In this document: positions 20,104 through 28,861 of the stretch, piece after piece | Layout of the letters: the number at the start of each line of letters is the position of its first letter | Position numbering within the stretch: position 1 is the stretch's first letter | NCBI RefSeq assembly: GCF_004359215.1 | Contig: NC_090612.1 | Coordinates: forward strand, 5,975,385-6,016,598 | DNA length: 41,214 nucleotides | Reading direction: 5' to 3' | Source of the DNA: Bremia lactucae | Taxonomy: Eukaryota > Oomycota > Peronosporomycetes > Peronosporales > Peronosporaceae | Notes under the pieces: generated by a model | The model's input: the letters and a program-made list of their open reading frames with translations, nothing else | Database searches by the model: none | Told to the model about the DNA's origin: nothing | Translations under genes and position numbers: made by a program

Positions 20104-20304
20104 CTTTTAAAGAATTAAAGCATCTGTTGCACTGGTACAAAATTACATTTCGGACAAAGGCACAAGTTTTACAAAAATCTGTGGCTCTTTTTTTCTGAAT
20201 TTTTGCAAGCAATAAATATTAGGAGCTGTTTCTTCCGTTGCTGTACGCAACTTCTCCTCTTGCTAATTGCAAGGAGAGCCTAGCATGTGTCGTCTTGTGA
20301 CTAA

Positions 20305-20871
20305 TTAGGTCACACACGCCCGCCATTTCAGCGTCTGCTGCGTCGGGTACTTCTGATCACACGCGGGGCAGAGGAACAGCGCATCCAAGAATGACGCCTT
20401 ACATACCGTGTCTTTCTCACAGCACAGTGCGCAGCGATGAGTATAGTGTCCAAATTGCATTGCATCCAGACGCATTACGTCGTCCGAGGCCGATGGACTG
20501 GACTTGGCCGCATCGCTAGTTTCAGTTGGATCTTTCTGGGTTGTTAAATTCAGTTCCATATCTACCACACGCAAGACCTTCCTCGTCTTTAATGGACGTC
20601 CAACGCTCCCATGCCTCGGTTTACTAACCGTTTCTTGCAGCTTTGCGGATGGCATTTGGCTACGATTTATTGTGAGGCACGAAGTCTTCTTCGCATCCTC
20701 CTCCAACCGCTCAACATCCGCCTCACGAGCCGTCGTGCGAAGCAGGAAAGCCAGCTGCTGCCGCTCCGTCATAAGGCTTGTATTCATATGTAGCAGCAAG
20801 TCCTCAGCTACGAGTGCCTCGCCAGGATTGTGGGGCTGCGTGCGTCGACGTTTTGTGTTGCCTACCGTCAT
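20305..20871 (-). CDS. Cys-rich nuclear-like protein, paralogue B, intronless (188 aa)
   Basis: Starts at the ATG at 20871. It shares two blocks with paralogue A at 18471-19215: the N-terminal Met-Thr-Glu-Arg-Gln-Gln-Leu-Ala-Phe-Leu-Leu-Arg and the C-terminal Cys-Ala-Leu-Cys-Cys plus Leu-Phe-Leu-Cys-Pro-Ala-Cys-Asp-Gln-Lys-Tyr-Pro-Thr-Gln-Gln. The middle is diverged; the AT-hook is reduced to Val-Gly-Arg-Pro-Leu-Lys. An early Lys-Arg-Arg-Arg run could be a nuclear signal. A has one intron and B none. B lies upstream of the SNARE gene on the same strand with 201 bases between them. Function unknown; zinc binding is inferred from the Cys pairs. Confidence 0.7.
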   Translation of the reverse strand: MTVGNTKRRRTQPHNPGEALVAEDLLLHMNTSLMTERQQLAFLLRTTAREADVERLEEDAKKTSCLTINRSQMPSAKLQETVSKPRHGSVGRPLKTRKVLRVVDMELNLTTQKDPTETSDAAKSSPSASDDVMRLDAMQFGHYTHRCALCCEKDTVCKASFLDALFLCPACDQKYPTQQTLKWRACVT

Positions 20872-22447
20872 TGTCGTTAATGTGTAAATGGCTTTTCAAA
20901 TTAAAAAGTTGCGGTGGCGTTTAAGCCTTAAAGCCTCCTCTATTTAAACCAATCCGACGCTAGTCTTTCAACGGCGGCAAACTTGCGATTCTGCAAGTCG
21001 TGCGGTACGCTCCTTCATTTTGCACGCTCGATTTGCTTCTCTTCATCCTGACTAATCACATTTATCGCTGCTATGGCCCGGGTGTAATCGAGTTGCATAC
21101 TCGCTTCGTTCGAGCAGAAATTTGGTTAATACAGCAGTAAATTTCTCAGTCGCTAGTAGAATAGCGTGCTGAAGGCCTGAAGACGCCTGCTTGACGCGAA
21201 AAAAATCACGTTCGCTTTCGACTTTGAATAAGCTTAGTGCAGAATTGCAGGCTGTCTTCCGATGACGCGTCGCAAGCGCGATCTAGTACCTTGAGGTCCA
21301 CCAGTTGCCGAAATTTGAGTCGCCTCAATCGGTTACTGCGGTCCTGTCCTCGTGCAAAGATGTTCTTCGAGGCGACGCTTTTTCCTGTGCAAGCACGTAT
21401 TTGTGCTTAAGTAAATCCCATATTGCTGACGCAATTATTCTTTCGGCTTGAAATAACTACTTGCTCTTATGATCAACAAGGCGCCGGTGTGAATGCGAGA
21501 CACCCACGACGTCATTGAATCGCGACTGCTTTCGTGCTAAAATTGCTGAATTTTTGTCCCTTGTGCTACCAGATTCTTTTCCAGCTTCTTTCCTAGCTGC
21601 ACTCGGTATCTTCTTTGCTTGTTAAACAGGCGCTTAAATAGCTTTTGCAGTGCCAAAAAGCTTGGACGAGAAATTATTTTCTTACTTATCTCGAGTATTT
21701 TGGCATTATCTGTGTGCGCGATGCTTACAGAAATCTTTCACGAAGCCATTCGCCGCAAATTTATTCCTGTGTTGACTTGTTTACTTCCAATGCTACGTTT
21801 TGCGACGCTAGACTTTGATTAATAAATTCGCTCATGTTGCGTATTCCAAATGCAACGTTACAAGATCTCGTGGATTATTTGCTGCGTTTGTAGCTCTGCC
21901 AACAAATCAGTTTATCCTTTCGCACTGACGCAGTCGTTCGAGCGCTTTAAAGCCGAACCCAGACTTAAGTTACGGGTATTTTCGTATCCGACGGTTCGAT
22001 TCCAGACCAGTTTACTGTTCTATGGCCTAGCTCTTAAGAATCAGAAGAGCTCGCCAATCATCTTCCTTAAAATCATCCAACTAAATTATTTCTAAAGTAG
22101 CCAGCGCTGGTGCTCGCCTTAATTAATAATTGACTTTTGCCCGACAGATTTTTGCTTGTGATTTGACCGATTTAACGCCATGGAGAATTGAAGCGGAGCT
22201 ATATAATAGTGTGGAATTTCGTGAGTTGTCTTTGTAGCATGGCCGGCACCGTTACGTGCGGAAGGGTTGAACACAAAAAAAATTCTCGAACACTCGTGGC
22301 GTAAGAACAGCTAGGGGGCCAAAATGCGTCTTCCGCATTTTAAAGGCAAAATGTCTTCTTTATCCAGTGCAAGCCCAAATTCTAGTAACGCACATCATCG
22401 CAAACATCGTCAGTCTGCTTCTTGAGTAAAAACCCGTAGTTCAAATC
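20872..22447. other. Long gene-poor region
   Basis: No convincing gene. A minus-strand stretch of about 21300-21640 is partly open, rich in Lys/Arg/Ala/Ser and interrupted by TAG and TGA codons, so it may be the wreck of a gene. Plus-strand frames at 21619-22095 look random. The region leads into copia debris at 22448 and may itself be transposon-derived. Confidence 0.35.
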
Positions 22448-22760
22448 AGTTCCAAACCGTTGGGACTTCATCGATTTAAGTGTGGCAAACGTCGCGTTGC
22501 ACAGATAGCATGTCTAATGTCTATGTGCTTGGTCCGCTTGTGGTACTGCGGATTCTTCGCCAGTGCAATCGAGCCTTGGTTATCTTCAAAAATCTTGACA
22601 GCGGTATCCGACGATATCTCGCCCACTCACACAGAAACGTCTTGAGCCATATTGCTTCTTGCGTAGCCTCTGACAATGCCACGTATTCAGCTTCCGTAGA
22701 TGATAGTGCCACCGTACGCTGTTTCTTGCTCTTCCAAGAAGAATCTTGCATAGCGTTGAT
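22448..22760 (-). pseudogene. Ty1/copia RNase H remnant
   Basis: Minus strand. One frame reads Ser-Trp-Lys-Ser-Lys-Lys-Gln-Arg-Thr-Val-Ala-Leu-Ser-Ser-Thr-Glu-Ala-Glu-Tyr, the copia-type RNase H signature, up to about 22625. The frame then shifts and reads Phe-Glu-Asp-Asn-Gln-Gly-Ser-Ile-Ala-Leu-Ala-Lys-Asn-Pro, then Arg-Thr-Lys-His-Ile-Asp-Ile-Arg-His, the next conserved blocks. Homology fades into stops near 22450. RNase H is the last domain of a copia polyprotein, so this is a 3' fragment. No reverse transcriptase, integrase or LTR is visible nearby. The frameshift and isolation make it a relic. Confidence 0.85.
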
Positions 22761-22772
22761 TTTGCTCGAGCC

Positions 22773-22940
22773 TTAGCCTTCCAGCTTTGTAAATTTAATT
22801 GTTGACATTTCTTTCGGATTCACTAGCTCTTCTATATCCGCAATGAAAGACGCCGCCTTAAAATCACGTAACTCACGAGACAAGGATTGCATCTTACTGC
22901 CCGGTATCCCTAGCGACTGCAACACTAAGCAATAGCCCAT
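22773..22940 (-). CDS. Small ORF of unknown function beside the copia remnant (55 aa)
   Basis: ATG at 22940 to TAA at 22773-22775 on the minus strand. The product is mixed hydrophobic and charged, ending Met-Ser-Thr-Ile-Lys-Phe-Thr-Lys-Leu-Glu-Gly. That last segment resembles the start of many copia gag proteins (Met, then Lys-Leu-x-Gly). It sits just upstream of the RNase H fragment on the same strand. It may therefore be the 5' end of the same element, joined to its 3' end by an internal deletion. This is a guess from a short similarity. Confidence 0.25.
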   Translation of the reverse strand: MGYCLVLQSLGIPGSKMQSLSRELRDFKAASFIADIEELVNPKEMSTIKFTKLEG

Positions 22941-23598
22941 GGTGGTGCTATAAATGTCATTTATTTTGATGAGGTTAAAAGTGGCTTTACGATTGTACTT
23001 TTTCAGTCATTACCTTATTGTGACTGTTGGAAAAGATGTCGAACCAAACGATTATTTTTTTAAAGAAATGATAATTCGACTAATAATCTGTTAGTATTCC
23101 TTACAGCAAGTAAAGATACGATATTCTCAATTTCACTTGGAATAACGACACGAGGTGTGTCGCCAGCAATGGCTGTATGGAATTGTAAACAAATGCGTGC
23201 ACATATTTCACAAAAGCTTCAATATCACTAAGTTCGCATTTGCCGATCTTGCCAATGTCCCCTTACAGTTTCAGACCAGTGAAAGTGGCTGCCGTGTTCC
23301 AACGTCACGCCGCTCGTAACGAGAGCAACTGTCTGTCGAGGTAAATCGAGCATTAAGCATGTGTTGTCCTAAGGCTTTACAGTGGAGTATGATCAGCTCC
23401 TATCGCCTATTCGAAACATGTTAGACGAAGATCAGGGGTGATGCTAGAAATATCGCTAGATCCATACCATATCAAAAGTAGAATCCATTGCTATGGCACC
23501 TGCATACCAAACCAAGTTCTACGACTTAGCGTTAAAAAACAATAATCAATTATCCTCTTTACACGACACTGAAAATTTACATCTTTTCCGCAGAGGCT
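22941..23598. other. Gene-poor spacer downstream of ureF
   Basis: I see no gene, RNA gene or clear repeat. It should contain the 3' end of the minus-strand ureF transcript. Confidence 0.35.
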
Positions 23599-24324
23599 TC
23601 AGCTATTAAATATCCGCGTATATAATTGATCATGCAAGGCCTGTACAAGATCCAGCATTGGTGCTGACGAATACGAGTCTTCTACTGAGCGATTTTTCTT
23701 CGCCTGAAAAACTTTCTCAAGAAGCAAAGTCGTTTCAAATTGCAGCTTTGCAGCTTCGAGTGGCCCCACCAAATTGAGCCTAGTAGCAGCGCTCAGCACA
23801 TCGCGCGTGGTAAGAAACAGATACATGCGCTGCGTCTGCTCAACGTCCAAGCTGAGCAGAGCACAAACGACGCCAAAAATCACAGCGTGATGAACACCTC
23901 CGTGCTCCTGCGTTTTTGCCTCTTTGCGAATCGTCAGTAGTGTCTGGACTCGAGGGTTGCTCGAGCCATATATATGCAGCGCCAGTCTAAGTAGCGCCGC
24001 ACCCTGGGCGAATGAGGCTTTGCGAGCGACATGATTTGAGTAGAGTGCGACTGCGCAACTGTTAAGCTTTAAAACTGCTTCGATCAAAGCACCCGGATTT
24101 GCATCAGGTATTGTCGTAATCTGATGCGCGGAAAAGACGATAGGTAAAGCGAAGTTGGCGCTTTGGTGTAGCGACGCCGAGAGGAATTGGCGCAGCGTGG
24201 TCGCGACTACGAGTCCCTCTTGCATCGCGACCTCTAAACCCATCGAATGTGCGAATCCTCCGGTTGGAAACAGCGAGTCCACCATTTGCCACGTGACCCA
24301 GTCATCTGTTGCCTTTGAACTCAT
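23599..24324 (-). CDS. ureF: Urease accessory protein UreF
   Basis: A 241-residue all-helical protein of the UreF family. With UreD/UreH and UreG it forms the complex that loads nickel into urease, acting as a regulator of the UreG GTPase. The N-terminal signature Asp-Ser-Leu-Phe-Pro-Thr-Gly-Gly-Phe-Ala-His-Ser-x-Gly-Leu-Glu (residues 16-31) is clear. The C-terminal half has His-His-Ala-Val-Ile-Phe-Gly and then Arg-Asp-Val-Leu-Ser-Ala-Ala-Thr-Arg-Leu, followed by the Gly-Pro-Leu-Glu-Ala block, all in family order. Length is normal for UreF. The ATG at 24324 sits just before the conserved core, as expected. No other urease gene is in the window, which is usual for eukaryotes. It is divergent from the channel gene at 24781. 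Confidence 0.92.
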   Translation of the reverse strand: MSSKATDDWVTWQMVDSLFPTGGFAHSMGLEVAMQEGLVVATTLRQFLSASLHQSANFALPIVFSAHQITTIPDANPGALIEAVLKLNSCAVALYSNHVARKASFAQGAALLRLALHIYGSSNPRVQTLLTIRKEAKTQEHGGVHHAVIFGVVCALLSLDVEQTQRMYLFLTTRDVLSAATRLNLVGPLEAAKLQFETTLLLEKVFQAKKNRSVEDSYSSAPMLDLVQALHDQLYTRIFNS

Positions 24325-24780
24325 GGGACCGGGAATTGAGTGAGTTTTTTTATTAAAGTAGTAATTTCGAACGATTACGTGTTTGTGTTGGCGGAAGCAA
24401 ATTAAAGCGAAATCCCTTTAGATAAGTATTTACGTCAGCTGCCTGGAAGTTCGCTCGTATGACGGCTTCTTCTGCAAATAAATAACAACTTCGTGTTTCT
24501 ACGTGCTGTAGCATGCGTTTCCCAATTCTGACCTTAATGTTAAACAAGGAATGCTTTTAAGAAATTGCACGCTTAAAAGTAAATGGACCAAAAAGCTTAT
24601 ATTTTATTTTGGATTCATCGAGCTGTCGCAATGGCCTTTGGCTAGAGGAGCGCTGTGCACTGGCTTGTGATCGCCATGCATTGTTTTTATTGGCAGATAC
24701 TTGAGGTCCGGATTTGCCGGCGCCGTCGTATAAACTGTGACTCGCACTATCCGGATACTTTTCGTGGCAATCACTCGAAA
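24325..24780. promoter_or_regulatory. Divergent promoter region of ureF and the two-pore channel gene
   Basis: A 456-base AT-rich spacer with no gene of its own. Open stretches near 24557-24780 on either strand look like chance extensions of the channel frame. No TATA box or clear initiator was recognised. Confidence 0.35.
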
Positions 24781-27700
24781 ATGAACTCATCCGACGAGAC
24801 AACGCCACTCGTAGGGTCATCTTCGCGCTCAACAGGTGACATCGCGCCTCCTGTCGGCTTAGCTTCTTCATTGAAACCTTCTCTATCCATTGAAGATGCC
24901 ATAACTACGTCCCCAGGACGCCCTAAAATGCGCATTCGTGTCGGGCTGGACGCTGCGGTCCTGGATAACCAGAAAAAGTGGAAGCGTCTTACAGATATTG
25001 ATGACGACAATAGCACAGCCAAAAGCATGGCGAGTGAAGTGCAACATGAATTCATGAAACACCGACAGCAGCTTGCCCATGAACAAAAACGTCGTCTTGG
25101 CTCGGGGGTCCCAACGTACCACTTGGACTCGGAGCAAGAGGCCGAGAAGGATCCAATCTTGAACGCTGCAGAGTACGGCAATGCCCTAGAAGAAGATCGA
25201 TATCTCATTGCCGCCGCTTTTATCAAGGATGGCGTCCACGGTCGCAAAATTGGCTACCGTTTGGACCGTGATGCGCTATTTCTAAATGAAATCTTCCATT
25301 CCGAAACGTACAGACTTGTGTACATCTTGGTGGTCGCTCTGATGTGCTCGCTGGCATTTTCTGAAAATCCAGGAATAGAAAGTGTCAACACGTTTTTAGT
25401 CGTGGACTTGCTCTGTCTCTTTGTTTTCGGTGTCGACTTGACCATTCGGTGGTACATGAGCTCGGTCGAGACTCGGCACAAGTACGTGACGAGACAACCG
25501 TGGGCAGTTGTAAGGATGATCTTACTGCTTGTCACTTGTGCGGATCTGTCGGTGAATTTGCTCTTTCCAGCTTTCAATCCGTATCGCTACTCCAGAGCAT
25601 TACGGCCATTCTTTTTCATTGCCCGAGGACGGAATATTCGTATTATTTTCAGTAGCTTTCTACATGCACTACGAGAGGTGCTGATTGTGCTGGGTCTCAG
25701 CTTTTGCTTTGTCGCGTTCTTTGGTTTGGTTGGATATCTCATCTTTTCAGACACGAGTGATGATCCCAGCGCCACCTTTTTCAACTCACTCTCGTCATCC
25801 ATGTACACAATGCTTTTGATCCTCAATTGTATGCCATACATGGCCAGAAGCATGTACCCGTACTACAAAATGAGCCACTGGAGCGCTCTATTCTTCGTGC
25901 TTTTCGTATTGCTCACGAATCTCTTTCTGCTCAAGCTCACGATTGCTGTGTCATACAAGTCGTACAAAAGAAACACGGAAAACATGCTATACAAGCGTCT
26001 GCAGAAACGCAAGGCGGCTCTGTACGCTGCGTTTGACATTCTTGCGCAGAATATCAACTTTAGTGAGGAAGTTCTCGCTAACCCACCTCCTTCAGTCAGC
26101 AAGCCTATTGACATAAACCTCATTTCAAACGCTCCGATGCTCAACGCTGCCAACCGTCGTGGATCATCACGCTTCTTTTTAGGTACCTTCGACCGACGCG
26201 CGTCGTTTAATGTCTTGAATTCTGCTGTAAATACATCCCTCGTGACACCTGTCAACAAGCGTCAGATCTCGCTGAGCTCTTGGATTACTGTGTGCGAGTA
26301 CTTAAAGCCAAACTGGACGGCCACGGACGCTGAACTTGTGTTTAATACTGTGGATATCGAGCACGTGGGATTTCTCCCTTTGACGGACTTTTACCAGCTC
26401 TGCTCGCTTTTGAGTGTAAAATTGGAACGTCCGACTCTATTTTCTAACAGCCTCATGCGACGTTGCTGTACGTCACGTCAGCGTCAATTGATTCGACGCT
26501 TTCGCGCACACGTGCGTAGTACACTGCTGAATGAAATATATATTCTGGGTCGCTATCGTGTCGTCCTCGCCGAACTTGTTGTCGGTATGCTCATCTGTCT
26601 CTCTGTTGTTCAAGCCGTGCAAGTGAACAACATTCAGCTTGCCTTTTCAACGAATCACTCATGGCGTCTCCTCGGTTTTTTCCTCTTGCATCTTTTTACA
26701 TTGGAAGTGCTCGTGAAAATGTTTGCCTTTGGATACAATGAATTTTTCACGCGACCCTTTTGCAAACTCGACTTGGCTGTTGTTAGTGTTGGCTGGTCAT
26801 TTTACGTACTCACGGCGCTGTCAAAGCCACCTAATATTTCACTCGTGTTTTATGACATGGCATTGGCCGTGCGATCGCTCCGATTTTTAAAGCTGCTAAA
26901 TCTCTTTCCACCATTTCATGAAATCATGTATACGATGAAGGCGATTATGCCACTAATCATGCAATTGCTCCTTGTGATTATCAGTGTCATGTATGCGTTT
27001 GCAATTATCACTCAGGCCAATTACGGCATGGAGCTGCGCAACTTTCCATCAAGTAAGCAAGCCATGGCTCCTGGTTGGTATGGGCAACGTGAAGAGTTTC
27101 AGGCAGAGACGTTTGAAGAAACATTAGTGACGTTGTTTGGCGTATCGAATTTGGCTGGGTGGGATGCGATTATGGACGCTGCACACGCCATGACGGGATC
27201 CACGTCGACGTACGTTTTCTTCTTTACGTATCGCATGACCATGAGCAACATTTTACTGCCAATCTTTGTGGGTTTCCTCGTCGAGTCGTTCGTTTCAAAT
27301 GCCAAAACGGTCGAGTCGGCCACGAGTTATGTAAATTCGGCTCATGAAATGGCGGTGAATGACGAAGAAGACCGAATGACATTGTTGGAAACGCGCCAAT
27401 TGCAAGAGGAGGATGATCTTGAAAGCGCCAGCGTCACATCGACCGCCAAACGTGTGCCGCCTTCGCCCTGCTCCGTGTCGAGTTCATCAGCTAGTGAAGT
27501 CCACTTTAAATACAAACGACGTGGTAGTGGTGTGCACGATCAAATGTTTGATGCTGTGAAGCTGTCGGACGTCAGCCGCTTGACGCTCCAGGTGGAGCAG
27601 AAGGAGGAAGAGCTCGCTCAACAAGACATGGAGATTCGCAAATTGGAGAGTAATGTGCTGAGTATGAAGAACCGTTTGAAGCAATCTCAACACGTGATCT

Positions 27701-27888
27701 TGGCCTATGAGAGCAAGATGGAGGAGCTTAGTCGAGCTCTGCGGGTGGCCCAAGATCGACAGCTAGAGATTGAAACAAGACATCCTTCCTCGTTCCAGCA
27801 ATCGAACTCAGAAAATTCGCTTAGTAGCCATAATCGCACACGCCGTGACCGCTCTTCATCCTGGAAGATCTGGACTGCCCACGTGTGA
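24781..27888 (+). CDS. Two-pore channel (TPC), voltage-gated-like cation channel
   Basis: A 1035-residue protein with two six-helix channel repeats, the TPC layout. Repeat I spans about residues 174-405, with an Arg-rich S4-like segment near 267-285 and a pore around 340-360. An EF-hand-like loop lies between the repeats at 525-536 (Asp-Ile-Glu-His-Val-Gly-Phe-Leu, then Asp at position 12), as in plant TPC1. Repeat II spans about 589-840, with S4 residues in Val-Arg-Ser-Leu-Arg-Phe-Leu-Lys and pore Leu-Phe-Gly-Val-Ser-Asn-Leu-Ala-Gly-Trp-Asp. A coiled coil follows near 930-1000. TPCs release calcium or sodium from vacuoles and endolysosomes. The Asn-terminal-side open frame begins with a GTG at 24655; I prefer the ATG at 24781, whose product starts with a Ser/Thr/Asp-rich cytosolic tail holding a dileucine-like Thr-Thr-Pro-Leu-Val. 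No introns. Confidence 0.88.
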   Translation: MNSSDETTPLVGSSSRSTGDIAPPVGLASSLKPSLSIEDAITTSPGRPKMRIRVGLDAAVLDNQKKWKRLTDIDDDNSTAKSMASEVQHEFMKHRQQLAHEQKRRLGSGVPTYHLDSEQEAEKDPILNAAEYGNALEEDRYLIAAAFIKDGVHGRKIGYRLDRDALFLNEIFHSETYRLVYILVVALMCSLAFSENPGIESVNTFLVVDLLCLFVFGVDLTIRWYMSSVETRHKYVTRQPWAVVRMILLLVTCADLSVNLLFPAFNPYRYSRALRPFFFIARGRNIRIIFSSFLHALREVLIVLGLSFCFVAFFGLVGYLIFSDTSDDPSATFFNSLSSSMYTMLLILNCMPYMARSMYPYYKMSHWSALFFVLFVLLTNLFLLKLTIAVSYKSYKRNTENMLYKRLQKRKAALYAAFDILAQNINFSEEVLANPPPSVSKPIDINLISNAPMLNAANRRGSSRFFLGTFDRRASFNVLNSAVNTSLVTPVNKRQISLSSWITVCEYLKPNWTATDAELVFNTVDIEHVGFLPLTDFYQLCSLLSVKLERPTLFSNSLMRRCCTSRQRQLIRRFRAHVRSTLLNEIYILGRYRVVLAELVVGMLICLSVVQAVQVNNIQLAFSTNHSWRLLGFFLLHLFTLEVLVKMFAFGYNEFFTRPFCKLDLAVVSVGWSFYVLTALSKPPNISLVFYDMALAVRSLRFLKLLNLFPPFHEIMYTMKAIMPLIMQLLLVIISVMYAFAIITQANYGMELRNFPSSKQAMAPGWYGQREEFQAETFEETLVTLFGVSNLAGWDAIMDAAHAMTGSTSTYVFFFTYRMTMSNILLPIFVGFLVESFVSNAKTVESATSYVNSAHEMAVNDEEDRMTLLETRQLQEEDDLESASVTSTAKRVPPSPCSVSSSSASEVHFKYKRRGSGVHDQMFDAVKLSDVSRLTLQVEQKEEELAQQDMEIRKLESNVLSMKNRLKQSQHVILAYESKMEELSRALRVAQDRQLEIETRHPSSFQQSNSENSLSSHNRTRRDRSSSWKIWTAHV

Positions 27889-28861
27889 ACATTTTACGTT
27901 CCAAGTGTCGACTTTTGCGTTCTCACTGATAAATGAAATGTCGTCGTCATCGTCTTTGGCATCGTTTTGTATAATGTAAAACATTGTTGGCTCATTAAAA
28001 AAAAGAAGTTCGCTATTGATTTTGTGATAAGTTCCAACGCAATAAAAACACGACATCAATTCCACAAAAAAGTTCCGAACATCATCGAATTTTGGCACCA
28101 TTAGGATTAGCATGCGACATTTCAATTGACCAAATCTCGATAACAAAGAGCCTGTTTTTGTTTTGTCGCTACGCCAGTGACTTTAGCGAAAACCATATGC
28201 ATGCATGGCTTTTCAAGCAAGGCGAAATAGCCGCAGGAAAAGCTAGAACGGCCATAAAAATGATTTGCATAACATGTTAATCATGGGTCTGAGCATGAGA
28301 AATGTTGCTTTGAAAGATGATCGTAGAGCTTGAACACGGTACGCCAGCGCGTTGGTTGTTCCGCCGAAGGGCGACGTCGGGTGAAGCCAGTATCCCACTC
28401 TAAATGCATCCTTCAGCCTCCGGCTCTTTAAAGGGGGTGCATGCGTTTGTAGTTACATTCACGGTGCGTCAGATCGTGGCGGCAAGCCAGCACGAAACCC
28501 GCTTCAGGGTTTATGGTAAAGGGACAGGGCGGTATACGTAGAAAACTCTTCCCCTTAATTGAATTGCTCGTCCCTCTAAAGAATTAATTCCCAAAGCTTC
28601 TTTGTAAGATAAGAAAAATAATTATCGAGATTGATTTGATTAGAGAGAAAACATTTTCCGTCCATTGTCAGATCAGACGTCCTCGTTGCTGTGACCGGCT
28701 TTTCTCAAACAATTTACATGCCACAATTTTGAAAGTTAAGCTCTGTTGACAACTTTTGCTTCTTTACCTCGCAATTCCATTTTATATTTTAGCTCTAATG
28801 CTCCTACTTTAATCGACAACTGTCTCTTCTTTTGTGCACGTAAGTTATGTAATCCGTATTT
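27889..28861. other. Spacer with a hairpin-rich central part
   Basis: No gene seen. The part at about 28340-28520 is GC-richer than its surroundings and has small inverted repeats, such as arms AAACCC and GGGTTT near 28496-28513 and arms AGCC and GGCT near 28415-28425. It might be a structured RNA or transposon debris; I could not fold it into a tRNA. Confidence 0.35.

Noticed and set aside
21300..21640. Minus-strand Lys/Ala/Ser-rich open stretches
   Set aside because: Interrupted by several stops, without splice signals that would join them; at most an old pseudogene.
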